Shown: positions 17,342 to 26,263 of the stretch, one piece after another
Layout of the letters: the number at the start of each line of letters is the position of its first letter
Position numbering within the stretch: position 1 is the first letter of the stretch
From: Blastococcus tunisiensis
GTDB lineage: Bacteria; Actinomycetota; Actinomycetes; Mycobacteriales; Geodermatophilaceae
DNA length: 56,370 bases
NCBI RefSeq assembly: GCF_900112815.1
Contig: NZ_FOND01000026.1
Location: forward strand, 1-56,370
Direction: 5' to 3'
Program-made: the position numbers and the translations under genes
The notes under the pieces: model-generated
What the model saw: the letters and a program-made list of their open reading frames with translations, nothing else
Told to the model about the DNA's origin: nothing
Databases searched by the model: none

Positions 17342-17749
17342 ATGACCGCCGACGCACGGCAGCCCGACCCGCCGGGCCCCGACCCGGTGAGCCGGCTCGA
17401 CGACCCCGACTACCCGGCCCTCACCATGAGCCAGGCCGCCGAGCTGCTCGGCGTGCAGGCCGCCTTCCTCCGCAGCCTGGACACCGCCGGCATCCTGGAG
17501 CCCTACCGCTCCCCCGGCGGCCACCGCCGCTACTCCCGCACCCAGCTGACGTTCGCCGCGCGCATGCGCGGCCTGCTCGACGACGGCCACTCCCTCACCT
17601 CGGCCGGCACCATCGCCGGCCTGCAGGACGAGCTCGCCTCCGCCCGCGCCGACGCCGAGCGCCTCCGCACGGCCGCCGACCGCCTCCGCTCGGACGTGGC
17701 CCGGCTGCGCGCGGCACCCCCGGCCGGCCGGGGACCACTGGCGCCGTAA
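17342..17749 (+). CDS. MerR-family (HspR-like) transcriptional regulator
   Basis: 135 aa from ATG 17342. A MerR helix-turn-helix is clear: TMSQAAELLGVQAAFLRSLD, then GILEPYRSPGGHRRYSRTQL. A coiled-coil C-terminal half follows (AGLQDELASARADAERLRTA). No effector-binding cysteines are present. The RSxGGHRRYS wing and its place directly after hsp20 suggest an HspR-like regulator of the small heat-shock gene. This is inference from position. Confidence 0.85.
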   Translation: MTADARQPDPPGPDPVSRLDDPDYPALTMSQAAELLGVQAAFLRSLDTAGILEPYRSPGGHRRYSRTQLTFAARMRGLLDDGHSLTSAGTIAGLQDELASARADAERLRTAADRLRSDVARLRAAPPAGRGPLAP

Positions 17750-17766
17750 ACCCTAGGGGGGTATGG
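17747..17766 (+). promoter_or_regulatory. Candidate CsoR operator
   Basis: TAAACCCTAGGGGGGTATGG is a GC-rich imperfect palindrome of the TACCC...GGGTA type bound by CsoR in actinobacteria. It starts at the MerR stop codon and sits 45 bp before csoR, where it would overlap the promoter and give autoregulation. Confidence 0.55.
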
Positions 17767-17810
17767 TTCGTCCTGCGTCGCGAGCCGCGCGACCGGCAGG
17801 AGGGACCGTC

Positions 17811-18152
17811 ATGGAGATCGTCGAGCAGGGCACGGCACCCGCCGCCCAGGACCCCGCCGGCCCCGACCACCAGCACGGCTACATCCACCGCAAGGACGAC
17901 TACCTCAAGCGGCTGCGCCGCATCGAGGGCCAGGCCCGCGGCCTGCAGCGCATGGTCGAGGACGAGAAGTACTGCATCGACATCCTCACCCAGGTCTCCG
18001 CGATGACGAAGGCGCTGCAGTCGGTCGCGCTCGGTCTGCTCGAGGAGCACATGGCCCACTGCGTCGTCGACGCCGCCCGCGCCGGCGGCCGCGAGGCCGA
18101 CGAGAAGGTGCGCGAGGCCGCCGAGGCCATCGCCCGCCTCGTCCGTTCCTGA
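17811..18152 (+). CDS. csoR: CsoR copper-sensing repressor
   Basis: 113 aa from ATG 17811 (CAGGAGGGA upstream). The family core LKRLRRIEGQARGLQRMVED is followed by YCIDILTQVSAMTKALQSVA and LGLLEEHMAHCVVDAARAGG. The copper ligands Cys (KYC), His and Cys (HMAHC) are all present. The N-terminal tail has extra His (DHQHGYIHRKD). Cu(I) binding releases DNA and opens expression of efflux genes. It heads the copper operon with copZ, the exported protein and copA. Confidence 0.93.
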   Translation: MEIVEQGTAPAAQDPAGPDHQHGYIHRKDDYLKRLRRIEGQARGLQRMVEDEKYCIDILTQVSAMTKALQSVALGLLEEHMAHCVVDAARAGGREADEKVREAAEAIARLVRS

Positions 18153-18194
18153 CCCGCACTCCCGACCGACCCGAAACTCCCGGAGGGACATCCC

Positions 18195-18404
18195 ATGAGC
18201 ACCGCCACCTACACCGTCGTCGGCATGACCTGCGGCCACTGCGTCAGCGCGGTGACCGAGGAGGTCGCCCAGGTGCCCGGCGTCAGCGCCGTCGACGTCG
18301 ACCTGGCCAGCGGCGGGGTGACCGTCACCAGCGACGCCCCGGTCGACGAGACCGCCGTCCGTGCCGCCGTCGAGGAGGCCGGCTACGAGGTGGCCGGCGC
18401 CTGA
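18195..18404 (+). CDS. copZ: CopZ-like copper chaperone (HMA domain)
   Basis: 69 aa. A single heavy-metal-associated domain with the Cu(I) site VVGMTCGHCVSAV near residue 11 and the ferredoxin-like fold to GYEVAGA. It delivers Cu(I) to the P-type ATPase encoded two genes downstream. GGAGGGA lies upstream of the ATG. Spacing is 42 bp from csoR and 42 bp to the next gene. Confidence 0.93.
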   Translation: MSTATYTVVGMTCGHCVSAVTEEVAQVPGVSAVDVDLASGGVTVTSDAPVDETAVRAAVEEAGYEVAGA

Positions 18405-18446
18405 CCGCGCCCACCGCCGCGCACTCCAGCTGCTGAAGGGCACGTC

Positions 18447-19370
18447 ATGAACACCCCGCTCAAGCTCGCCGGGTTCGGCGCCGGACTGCTCGCCGCGTTC
18501 GGTGCCGCCCTCGGCGTCGGCAGCCTGGTGGGCCCGGTCGGGCCCGCCACGGAGGCGGCCGCCGAGCAGCACGACATGGGCACCGAGGCGGCTCCCGCCC
18601 ACGACGACGCAGCCGGCCACGAATCGGCGCCTACCGACCTGCCCGCCGGGCTGGCGGTCTCGGCGAGCGGCTACACCCTGGACCTCGCGGAGCGCTCGCT
18701 CCCGGCCGGCGCCTCGACACCGGTCGAGTTCCGGATCCTCGGGCCGGACGGCGAGGCGGTCACCGGTTACGACGTCGACCACGACGTCGACCTGCACCTG
18801 ATCGCGGTCCGCCGCGACCTCACCGGCTACCAGCACGTCCACCCCGAGCGGGGACCGGACGGGACGTGGCGGGCCCCGCTGGACCTCGACCCGGGCAGCT
18901 GGCGGCTGTTCGCCGACTTCACCCCCAGCGCGCTCGGGGAGAACCTGACGCTCGGTGCCGACCTCGCCGTCCCCGGCGACTCCGCACCGGCGCCGCTGCC
19001 CGCCGAGACCCTGACCGCGGAGGTCGACGGCTACACGGTCGTCCTGACCGGATCCCTGGAGCCGGGCCGCGAGTCGGAGCTGACCCTCAGCGTCAGCCGG
19101 GACGGCCGGCCGGTCGCCGACCTGCAGCCCTACCTCGGCGCCTTCGGCCACCTGGTGGTTCTCCGCGACGGCGACCTGGCCTACCTGCACGCCCACCCGG
19201 TCGGCGAGCCCGGCGGCGCCCCGGCTGCGCCCGGACCCCACATCCGGTTCGCCACCACCGCCCCGTCGGCCGGCGACTACCGGCTGTTCCTGGACTTCCG
19301 GCACGAGGACGTCGTCCGGACGGCGGAGTTCACGGTGCGGGCGGACGCACACGAGGAGGAGCACGGATGA
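18447..19370 (+). CDS. Exported/membrane-anchored His-rich protein of the copper operon
   Basis: 307 aa. An N-terminal hydrophobic segment (about 7-35, [20 protein letters not shown]) suggests export with a membrane anchor. A His/Met-containing linker follows ([15 protein letters not shown]). Two similar beta-rich modules then each carry an HxHP motif: [10 protein letters not shown]...YQHVHPE (about 115-135) and [19 protein letters not shown] (about 235-255). The tail is acidic and His-rich (DAHEEEHG). The stop overlaps the copA start (ATGA). I know similar proteins in actinobacterial copper operons but no established function. Extracytoplasmic Cu binding or handover is an inference. Confidence 0.75.
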   Translation: MNTPLKLAGFGAGLLAAFGAALGVGSLVGPVGPATEAAAEQHDMGTEAAPAHDDAAGHESAPTDLPAGLAVSASGYTLDLAERSLPAGASTPVEFRILGPDGEAVTGYDVDHDVDLHLIAVRRDLTGYQHVHPERGPDGTWRAPLDLDPGSWRLFADFTPSALGENLTLGADLAVPGDSAPAPLPAETLTAEVDGYTVVLTGSLEPGRESELTLSVSRDGRPVADLQPYLGAFGHLVVLRDGDLAYLHAHPVGEPGGAPAAPGPHIRFATTAPSAGDYRLFLDFRHEDVVRTAEFTVRADAHEEEHG

Positions 19371-21739
19371 GCACCCCCACGGACAGTTCCACCACCGATC
19401 TGGAGCTGCTCATCGGCGGCATGACCTGCGCGTCGTGTGCGAACCGCATCGAGAAGAAGCTCAACCGGCTCGACGGCGTGACCGCGACGGTGAACTACGC
19501 GACCGAGAAGGCCAAGGTCTCCTTCGGCGACGGCGTCACCCCGGAGGACCTGATCGCCACCGTCGAGAAGACCGGCTACAAGGCATCCCTTCCTCGGCCC
19601 CGTCCAGAGGCTCGCCCCGAGCCTGCGAGGGGTGAGGAGGACGGGGTCCTTTCTCCCGTGCGGGAGGAGCCCGCCGAGGAGGCGGCCGATCCGGTGCGGC
19701 CCCTGCGGCAACGGCTGCTGGTGTCGACGGCGCTGAGCGTGCCGGTGATCGCGATGGCGATGGTCCCCGCGCTGCAGTTCGAGTACTGGCAGTGGCTCTC
19801 GCTCACCCTGGCCGCACCGGTGGTGGTGTGGGGCGGCGCCCCGTTCCACCGGGCGGCCTGGACCAATGCCCGGCACGGCGCGGCGACCATGGACACGCTG
19901 GTGTCGCTGGGCACGCTCGCCGCCTTCGGCTGGTCGCTCTACGCCCTCTTCCTCGGCACCGCCGGCATCCCGGGCATGACGCACCCGTTCGAGCTCACCA
20001 TCGCCCGGACCGACGGCAGCGCCAACATCTACCTCGAGGCCGCTGCCGGGGTGACCACGTTCATCCTCGCCGGGCGGTACGCCGAGGCCCGGTCGAAGCG
20101 GCAGGCCGGCGCCGCGCTCCGGGCCCTGCTGGAGCTCGGGGCCAAGGAGGTGTCGGTCCTGCGGGGCGGCGCCGAGCGGCGGATCCCGGTGGACGACCTC
20201 GCCGTCGGCGACCGGTTCGTCGTCCGGCCGGGCGAGAAGATCGCCGCGGACGGCGAGGTCGTCGAGGGCTCCTCGGCCGTCGACGCCTCGATGCTCACCG
20301 GGGAGTCGGTGCCGGTCGAGGTCGGACCGGGGGTCACCGTCGCCGGGGCGACCGTCAACGCCGGCGGCCGCCTGGTCGTGCGGGCCACCCGCGTGGGCTC
20401 GGAGACCCAGCTCGCCCAGATGGCCCGGCTGGTCGAGGACGCCCAGAACGGCAAGGCCGAGGTGCAGCGGCTGGCCGACCGCGTCTCGGGGATCTTCGTC
20501 CCGATCGTGCTCGCCCTGACCGCCGCGACCCTGGGCTTCTGGATCGGCACCGGCGCGGGGCTGCCGGCCGCCTTCACCGCCGCCGTCGCCGTCCTGATCA
20601 TCGCCTGCCCCTGCGCGCTGGGCCTGGCCACGCCGACGGCGCTGATGGTCGGTACGGGCCGCGGCGCGCAGCTCGGCATCCTGATCAAGGGGCCGGAGGT
20701 TCTGGAGAGCACCCGCCGGGTCGACACCGTCGTCCTCGACAAGACCGGCACCGTGACCACCGGGCGGATGACGCTCGTCGACGCCGTCCCGGCCGCGGGC
20801 GAGGACGCCGACCGGCTGCTCCGGCTGGCCGGCGCCCTGGAGTCGGCGTCGGAGCACCCGATCGCGCAGGCGGTGGCCCGCGCCGCGGCCGAGCGCACCG
20901 GCTCGCTCCCTCCGGTCGAGGGGTTCGCCAACGCCGAGGGGCTCGGGGTGACCGGCGTCGTCGAGGGCGCGGCGGTCGTCGTCGGCCGCCGGCGGCTCCT
21001 CGCCGACTGGTCGATCCCCCTGCCGGACGACCTGGAGCGGGCGGCCGCCGACGCCGAGACCGCCGGCCGGACCGCGATCGCCGTCGGCTGGGACGGCGCC
21101 GCGCGCGGCGTCCTCGTCGTCGCGGACGCGGTGAAGCCGGGCTCGGCCGCCGCCGTCCGGCAGCTGCGCGACCTCGGGCTCACGCCGATCCTGCTGACCG
21201 GCGACAACGCGACCGTCGCGCGGACGGTCGCGGCCGAGGTGGGCATCGACGAGGTCATCGCGGAGGTGCTCCCCCAGGACAAGGTCGACGTCGTCCGGAG
21301 GCTGCAGGACGAGGGCCGGACGGTGGCCATGGTCGGCGACGGCGTCAACGACGCCCCCGCCCTGGCCCAGGCCGACCTCGGGCTGGCGATGGGCACCGGC
21401 ACGGACGTCGCGATCCAGGCCAGCGACCTGACCCTGGTGCGCGGCGACCTCCGGGTGGCCGCCGACGCCATCCGGCTGGCGCGGCGCACGCTGGCCATCA
21501 TCAAGGGCAACCTGTTCTGGGCGTTCGCCTACAACGTCGCCGCCCTCCCGCTGGCGGCAGCGGGGCTGCTCAACCCGATGATCGCCGGCGCAGCCATGGC
21601 GTTCAGCTCGGTGTTCGTGGTGACCAACAGCCTGCGGCTGCGCGGCTTCGCGCCGCTCGCGGAGAACCGCGACGCCACGACGGCGGTGCCCGGGGGAACG
21701 GCCGCGCCCGGCGGCGTCGCTCACGTCCCGTCCGCCTGA
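19367..21739 (+). CDS. copA: Copper-translocating P1B-type ATPase CopA
   Basis: 790 aa from ATG 19367. There is one N-terminal HMA domain ([20 protein letters not shown]) and a linker (about 74-105) partly encoded by a dispersed hairpin repeat. Then come eight membrane helices with the Cu(I) site CPC ([17 protein letters not shown]), the TGES actuator ([10 protein letters not shown]), the phosphorylation site [11 protein letters not shown], the HP motif (SEHPIAQAV), TGDN and [12 protein letters not shown]. It exports Cu(I) from the cytoplasm using ATP. It is the last gene of the csoR operon and is followed by a large perfect hairpin. Confidence 0.95.
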   Translation: MSTPTDSSTTDLELLIGGMTCASCANRIEKKLNRLDGVTATVNYATEKAKVSFGDGVTPEDLIATVEKTGYKASLPRPRPEARPEPARGEEDGVLSPVREEPAEEAADPVRPLRQRLLVSTALSVPVIAMAMVPALQFEYWQWLSLTLAAPVVVWGGAPFHRAAWTNARHGAATMDTLVSLGTLAAFGWSLYALFLGTAGIPGMTHPFELTIARTDGSANIYLEAAAGVTTFILAGRYAEARSKRQAGAALRALLELGAKEVSVLRGGAERRIPVDDLAVGDRFVVRPGEKIAADGEVVEGSSAVDASMLTGESVPVEVGPGVTVAGATVNAGGRLVVRATRVGSETQLAQMARLVEDAQNGKAEVQRLADRVSGIFVPIVLALTAATLGFWIGTGAGLPAAFTAAVAVLIIACPCALGLATPTALMVGTGRGAQLGILIKGPEVLESTRRVDTVVLDKTGTVTTGRMTLVDAVPAAGEDADRLLRLAGALESASEHPIAQAVARAAAERTGSLPPVEGFANAEGLGVTGVVEGAAVVVGRRRLLADWSIPLPDDLERAAADAETAGRTAIAVGWDGAARGVLVVADAVKPGSAAAVRQLRDLGLTPILLTGDNATVARTVAAEVGIDEVIAEVLPQDKVDVVRRLQDEGRTVAMVGDGVNDAPALAQADLGLAMGTGTDVAIQASDLTLVRGDLRVAADAIRLARRTLAIIKGNLFWAFAYNVAALPLAAAGLLNPMIAGAAMAFSSVFVVTNSLRLRGFAPLAENRDATTAVPGGTAAPGGVAHVPSA
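19588..19653 (+). repeat. Dispersed structured repeat, copy 2 (in-frame inside copA)
   Basis: CTTCCTCGGCCCCGTCC at the left pairs with GGACGGGGTCC at the right. An inner stem pairs AGGCTCG with CGAGCCT. It encodes CopA residues about 74-96, a Pro/Arg/Glu-rich linker between the HMA domain and the first membrane helix. A 20-bp stretch (19632-19651) is identical to the hairpin at 13898-13917 in reverse complement. Confidence 0.7.
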
Positions 21740-21747
21740 GCACCGGC

Positions 21748-21793
21748 GGACAGTCGGCCCCTGCCCACCGTGGTGGGCAGGGGCCGACTGTCC
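21748..21793 (+). terminator. Perfect 22-bp inverted repeat after copA
   Basis: The arms 21748-21769 and 21772-21793 are exact reverse complements (left arm begins GGACAGTCGGCCCCTGCC) with only two bases between them. It begins 8 bp after the copA stop. Position suggests a terminator of the copper operon, although there is no T-tract. It also separates the operon from the next plus-strand gene. Confidence 0.65.
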
Positions 21794-21811
21794 ACGACTA
21801 ACTTCTCCGGT

Positions 21812-22192
21812 GTGACCCCGAGGCCTGCGAGCGACCGCGTCCGACGCCTGCTCACGCGCGCCATGGCGTTGGCGGGCGCGTCGACCGGGATCGCGCTGCT
21901 CACCCGGCCTCAGCAGGTGGTCGACGCGCTGGCCCCGGCCCTCCCGCACGACCGCGTGTGGCTGGTGCGCGCTCTCGGCGCCCGGCTCCTGGTCCAGCAC
22001 GGGACGGTCGTCGTGGCACCCCGCCCGGCGCTGGTCCGGCTCGGCTCCGCCGTGGACCTGCTGCACGCCGCCAGCATGGTGCCGTTCGTCGCTTCGCCCC
22101 GGTACGGCCGGGCCGCCCGGATCAGCGGGGGCCTGGCCGCCACCTATGCCGCCGTGGCACTGGCGGTCGCACCGCGCTCAGAGAGCCGGTAG
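21812..22192 (+). CDS. Small membrane protein of unknown function
   Basis: 126 aa from GTG 21812, the start nearest the homologous-looking region. The upstream in-frame ATG at 21770 lies inside the terminator hairpin. Two or three weak membrane segments are seen (LAGASTGIALL, VDLLHAASMVPFVA, GGLAATYAAVALAVA). No family is recognised. Its 3' end overlaps the convergent M56 gene by 15 bp. Confidence 0.6.
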   Translation: MTPRPASDRVRRLLTRAMALAGASTGIALLTRPQQVVDALAPALPHDRVWLVRALGARLLVQHGTVVVAPRPALVRLGSAVDLLHAASMVPFVASPRYGRAARISGGLAATYAAVALAVAPRSESR

Positions 22193-23110
22193 CAGCAGCA
22201 GGGCGGTCGGCAGGAGCAGTAGCAGACCTGCCGCGGTGAGCGCGGCCCACCGGGCGGCCGCGGGCAGCGGTGCCGGCGGCTCGACGAGCCGCACCACCCG
22301 CGCCGCGGTGGGGCCTCCGGTGACGGCGAGCGCCCCGCGGGGCACGCCCGCTCCCCCGGCTCCGCCGGCCGCCGCCACGATGGCCCGCGCGAGCGTGCGG
22401 CGCGGCGCCGGCCCGGTCAGCGACCGCAGGGCGACGTCGTCGGCGCGCATCTCGACGAGCGCACGCACCGCCGAGTGCGCCCGGCCGGCCGCCGGCAGCA
22501 CCGGCAACGCGGCCTCCCAGGCGAGGAACGGCAACAGCAGCAGGTGGTGGTGCTCGGCCAGGTGCGCCCGTTCGTGCGCGACCACCGCGGCCAGCTGGTC
22601 CCCGTCCAGCTCGGCGACCATCCCCGACGAGAGCACCAGCAGCGGGCGGGCGCCGGGGATGCAGAAGGCCACCGGCGCGGGGTGCTCGAGCAGCCGGGTG
22701 TCGGGCAGCTCCTCCGACGGCCGGACCACCAGCTCCAGCAGTTCCCGATGCCGTCGGCGGGCCCGCGCCGTCCGCACCCACGACAGCGCCAGCACGCCGA
22801 GCAGCTCGAGCGCGAGCACGGCGGCCAGGGTCAGGGCCACCCAGTGGTCGCCACGGACCGCCTCGGCCGCCGGGTGACCGGTGAGCACCGACCACGTCGC
22901 CTCGGGCAGCGAGTGCCCCCACGGCGCCAGGCCGTGGACCAGCAGCGCGCCGATGATCGACAGGCCACCGGCCAGCCCGAGCGCCTGCCAGCAGACGAGG
23001 GCGACCAAGGGGTCTCGTCGCGGCCACCGGGCCCGGGAGAGCAGGGCGGGCACCGGCCACGCCAGCAGCGCGGCGAGGACGGCGAGGGACGCCGCGGAGG
23101 CGGGCAGCAC
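22178..23110 (-). CDS. M56-family (BlaR1/MecR1-type) membrane metalloprotease
   Basis: 310 aa from GTG 23110, 11 bp after the blaI stop. Several membrane helices flank a cytoplasmic zinc-protease domain with the HEXXH motif in LAAVVAHERAHLAEHHHLL. A final helix (AARWAALTAAGLLLLLPTALLL) closes the protein. The C-terminal penicillin-binding sensor of BlaR1 is absent, as is usual in actinobacterial members. Such proteases inactivate BlaI-type repressors by cleavage in response to a signal. It pairs with blaI, and the target promoter region is at 23521-23559. The inducing signal is unknown. Confidence 0.9.
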   Translation of the reverse strand: MLPASAASLAVLAALLAWPVPALLSRARWPRRDPLVALVCWQALGLAGGLSIIGALLVHGLAPWGHSLPEATWSVLTGHPAAEAVRGDHWVALTLAAVLALELLGVLALSWVRTARARRRHRELLELVVRPSEELPDTRLLEHPAPVAFCIPGARPLLVLSSGMVAELDGDQLAAVVAHERAHLAEHHHLLLLPFLAWEAALPVLPAAGRAHSAVRALVEMRADDVALRSLTGPAPRRTLARAIVAAAGGAGGAGVPRGALAVTGGPTAARVVRLVEPPAPLPAAARWAALTAAGLLLLLPTALLLLPAL

Positions 23111-23121
23111 GTCGGGTGCGG

Positions 23122-23484
23122 TCAGCCGGCGGGCTCGTCGGACGACGAGGCGAGCAGCTCCCGGAGCATCCGTGCCTCGTCGGCGTCGACGCTCCCGACG
23201 AAGCGGGCCAGCACCGCCTGGCGGTCGGTAGCCGTGCCGAGGACCTCGCGCATCAGCTCCGCCGCGTGGTCCTCCCGGCTCGCGCGCGGGCGGAACCGCC
23301 GCGGACGGGCGTCGTCGTGCTCGACGAAGCCCTTCTGCTCCAGGCGCGTGAGCACCGTGTGCACCGTGGTCAGGGCCAGCCCGCGGTCGGCCAGCTCGTC
23401 CCGCAGCGTCGCCGCGGCGACAGGACCTCCGGCCGCCCACAGGCGGTCCATCACAGTGCGCTCCAGCTCCCCTAATGAGGCCAA
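23122..23484 (-). CDS. blaI: BlaI/MecI/CopY-family repressor
   Basis: 120 aa from ATG 23484. Winged helix: LGELERTVMDRLWAAGGPVA, then LTTVHTVLTRLEQKGFVEHD, followed by the family tail REDHAAELMREVLGTATDRQAVLARFVGSVD. It binds dyad operators as a dimer, and M56 proteases cleave it to relieve repression. Two TCTAC-N5-GTAGA palindromes lie between its start and cydA, so it probably represses both itself (with the M56 gene) and the cyd operon. Mycobacterial BlaI is known to control respiration-linked genes. Confidence 0.92.
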   Translation of the reverse strand: MASLGELERTVMDRLWAAGGPVAAATLRDELADRGLALTTVHTVLTRLEQKGFVEHDDARPRRFRPRASREDHAAELMREVLGTATDRQAVLARFVGSVDADEARMLRELLASSSDEPAG

Positions 23485-23520
23485 AGGTCCCTCCCTGTTC
23501 CACGACTCACACGCCGATTG

Positions 23521-23559
23521 TCTACGAGACGTAGAACTTTGTCTTCTACAGGGCGTAGA
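23521..23559. promoter_or_regulatory. Twin BlaI-type operators between blaI and cydA
   Basis: Two 15-bp dyads of identical design, TCTACGAGACGTAGA (23521-23535) and TCTACAGGGCGTAGA (23545-23559), are spaced 24 bp centre to centre. The GTAGA/TCTAC half-sites resemble BlaI sites (TACA/TGTA core). They lie 38 bp before cydA and 37 bp before blaI, positioned to control both divergent transcripts. Confidence 0.75.
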
Positions 23560-23596
23560 AAAGAACGCGTCGGCCTAGAACGAGGGAGAGACCGCG

Positions 23597-25186
23597 GTGG
23601 ACGTGCTCGACATCGCCCGGTGGCAGTTCGGCATCACGACCGTCTACCACTTCCTGATGGTCCCGCTGACCATCGGACTGGGGATCCTGCTCGTGGTCCT
23701 GCACACCATGTGGGTGCGCACGGACAACCCCGAGTGGCTCCGGCTGACCCGGTTCTGGGGGAAGATCTACCTGATCAACTTCGTGCTCGGGGTGGCCACC
23801 GGGCTCGTGCAGGAGTTCCAGTTCGGGCTCGCCTGGAGCGAGTACTCCCGCTTCGTCGGCGACGTCTTCGGCTCGCTGCTGGCGCTCGAGGCGCTGCTCG
23901 CCTTCTTCCTCGAGTCGACCTTCCTCGGCCTGTGGATCTTCGGCTGGGGCCGGATCCCGAAGAAGGTGCACCTGGCCGCGCTGTGGGCAGCGGTCATCGG
24001 TTCGGTCGTCAGCGCCTACTTCATCATCGCGGCCAACGCCTGGATGCAGCACCCGGTCGGGGTGGTCGCCGACGACACGACCGGCCGGCCCGTGCAGATG
24101 GACTTCCTCGCCGTCCTGACCAACAACACCGCGCTGGCCGCCTTCAGCCACACGATCGTCGCCTCGCTGATGGTCGCGGGTGCGCTGCTGGTCGGCGTCG
24201 GGCTCTACCACCTGCGGAAGCGGAAGCTGGCCGGGCGGTCGGCCGAGGACGTCGACCACCGGGTGTGGCACCGGTCGGTCCGGATCGGCGGCTGGGTGTC
24301 GCTGGCCGCGTTCGTGCTGGTCGCCCTCACCGGTGACTGGCAGGGCAAGCTGATGTACCAGCAGCAGCCGCTGAAGATGAGCTCGGCGGAGGCGTTGTGC
24401 GAGACCGAGGCGCCCGCGTCGTTCTCCATCTTCGCGTGGAACAAGCTCGGCTCCAACGAGTGCGACGACGTCCACTCCATCACCGTCCCGGGGCTGCTCT
24501 CCTTCCTCGCGCACAACGACTTCTCCAGCGAGGTGCCGGGGGTCAACCAGCTGCAGGAGGAGTACTCCGAGGTCTACGGCGCGACCTACCCCGACGACCC
24601 GTCGCGGTTCGGCAACCTGGCCGGGGAGCCGATCGACTACCAGCCGGTCCTCGCGGTGACCTACTGGAGCTTCCGGCTGATGATCGGCATGGGCGCCGTC
24701 TCGGCGGGGGTGGCCGGCTACGCGCTGTGGTCGACGCGGCGCGGCCGGATCCCGACCTCACGGATCGGCGTCTACGGCTCGTTGCTCGCCGTGGGCGCCC
24801 CGTTCGTGGCCAACGCCGCCGGCTGGATCTTCACCGAGATGGGCCGCCAGCCGTTCGTCGTCGTCCCGAACCCGGACGTGGCGGTCGACGAGCAGATCTG
24901 GTTCTTCACCGCCCAGGCCGTCTCCCCCGGGGTCACCGCCGGTGAGGTGTGGACGTCGCTGATCGCGCTGACCCTCGTCTACGGCCTGCTCGCGGTCATC
25001 GAGGTCGGCCTGCTCACCCGGTTCATCCGCGCCGGCATCACCGCCGGCGACACCAGCCCCACCCCGGTCGGCACCGGACCGGACGACGACCGCCGGGAGG
25101 GGCCGGACGGCGACGCCGGCGGCGCCGGGGAGGACGGCCGCGAACGCCGCCGCCCGGACGACGACGTCCTCCAGTTCGCCTACTGA
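23597..25186 (+). CDS. cydA: Cytochrome bd quinol oxidase subunit I
   Basis: 529 aa from GTG 23597 (GAGGGAGAG upstream). It opens MDVLDIARWQFGITTVYHFL with the heme-ligand His in VYHFLMVPLT. The conserved acidic residues are seen in FGSLLALEALLAFFLESTFLG. The Q-loop region follows GDWQGKLMYQQQPLKM, and there are nine or so membrane helices. The C-terminal tail is hydrophilic (about 485-529). It reduces O2 to water with quinol electrons and needs heme but no copper. It is the first gene of cydA-cydB-cydDC, behind the BlaI operators. Confidence 0.95.
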   Translation: MDVLDIARWQFGITTVYHFLMVPLTIGLGILLVVLHTMWVRTDNPEWLRLTRFWGKIYLINFVLGVATGLVQEFQFGLAWSEYSRFVGDVFGSLLALEALLAFFLESTFLGLWIFGWGRIPKKVHLAALWAAVIGSVVSAYFIIAANAWMQHPVGVVADDTTGRPVQMDFLAVLTNNTALAAFSHTIVASLMVAGALLVGVGLYHLRKRKLAGRSAEDVDHRVWHRSVRIGGWVSLAAFVLVALTGDWQGKLMYQQQPLKMSSAEALCETEAPASFSIFAWNKLGSNECDDVHSITVPGLLSFLAHNDFSSEVPGVNQLQEEYSEVYGATYPDDPSRFGNLAGEPIDYQPVLAVTYWSFRLMIGMGAVSAGVAGYALWSTRRGRIPTSRIGVYGSLLAVGAPFVANAAGWIFTEMGRQPFVVVPNPDVAVDEQIWFFTAQAVSPGVTAGEVWTSLIALTLVYGLLAVIEVGLLTRFIRAGITAGDTSPTPVGTGPDDDRREGPDGDAGGAGEDGRERRRPDDDVLQFAY

Positions 25187-25219
25187 CCCCCCGACGACAG
25201 ATCACCGAGGACGAGAGTC

Positions 25220-26263
25220 ATGGACCTGCAGACCCTGTGGTTCGCCGCCGTCGCCGTGCTGTGGACCGGCTTCCTGCTGCTCGAGGGATTCGACTTCGGC
25301 GTGGCGGCCCTGCTGCCCGTGCTGGGCCGCACGCCCGCCGACCGGCACCTCATGCTGCGCAGCATCGGTCCCCTCTGGGACGGCAACGAGGTGTGGCTGA
25401 TCACCGCGGCCGGCGCGGTGTTCGCCGCCTTCCCCGGCTGGTACGCCACCTGGCTGCCGGCGCTCTACCTGCCGTTCGTGCTCGTGCTGCTGGGGCTGAT
25501 CGTGCGGGCGGTGGCCTTCGAGTGGCGGCACCAGTCCCACGACGCACGGTGGGACTCCAGCTGGACGCACGTGATCACCGCCGGCTCGCTGATCGCCGCG
25601 CTCGGCGTGGGCGCCGCGCTGGCCACCACCACGCTCGGCCTGCCGATCGACGCCGACGGGATCCGGGTCGGCGGCAGCCTCGCCGGGGTGGGCTGGACGG
25701 CCCTGCTCGGTGCGGCCGCGGTCGGCGCCTTCTCCGTCGTCCACGGCGCGCTGTTCCTCGCGCTGAAGACCGACGGCGACATCCGGTTGCGCGCCCGCGC
25801 CTTCGCGCTGCGCTGGGCGCCCGTCGCCGCGCTGCCGCTGCTCGCCTGGGCGCTGATCGTGCACCTGCGGTACGGGACGCCCGTGACCGCGGTGCTGTGG
25901 GCGATCGCCGCGCTCGCGGTCCTGGTCACCTGGGTCCGGATCAGGGTGGACCGCGAGGGGCAGGCGTTCGCCGGCTGGGCGGTGATGCTCGTGTCGTCGG
26001 CCGCGACCATCTTCGGCGCCGCGTACCCGGTCGTCGTCCCCTCGACGATCGACGCCGCCTTCGACGTGACCATCGCCGACGCATCCGTCAGCGACTACAC
26101 GCTGACCATCATGACCTGGGTCGCCGCGGTCGGGCTGCCGGTCGTGCTCGGCTACCAGGCGTGGACCTACTGGGTCTTCCGGAAGCGGCTGACCGCCGAG
26201 CCGCAGCACGAGGACGCTCCGGCTGCCGGCACCGCCCCCGCCCCCGGCGAGGTGCCCGCGTGA
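25220..26263 (+). CDS. cydB: Cytochrome bd quinol oxidase subunit II
   Basis: 347 aa from ATG 25220. The family opening MDLQTLWFAAVAVLWTGFLL is followed by LEGFDFGVAALLPVLGR, SIGPLWDGNEVWLITAAGAV and LVLLGLIVRAVAFEWR. It is a polytopic partner of CydA. The C-terminal end is Pro/Ala/Glu-rich (AEPQHEDAPAAGTAPAPGE). It is 33 bp after cydA, and its stop overlaps the cydDC start (GTGA). Confidence 0.95.
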   Translation: MDLQTLWFAAVAVLWTGFLLLEGFDFGVAALLPVLGRTPADRHLMLRSIGPLWDGNEVWLITAAGAVFAAFPGWYATWLPALYLPFVLVLLGLIVRAVAFEWRHQSHDARWDSSWTHVITAGSLIAALGVGAALATTTLGLPIDADGIRVGGSLAGVGWTALLGAAAVGAFSVVHGALFLALKTDGDIRLRARAFALRWAPVAALPLLAWALIVHLRYGTPVTAVLWAIAALAVLVTWVRIRVDREGQAFAGWAVMLVSSAATIFGAAYPVVVPSTIDAAFDVTIADASVSDYTLTIMTWVAAVGLPVVLGYQAWTYWVFRKRLTAEPQHEDAPAAGTAPAPGEVPA

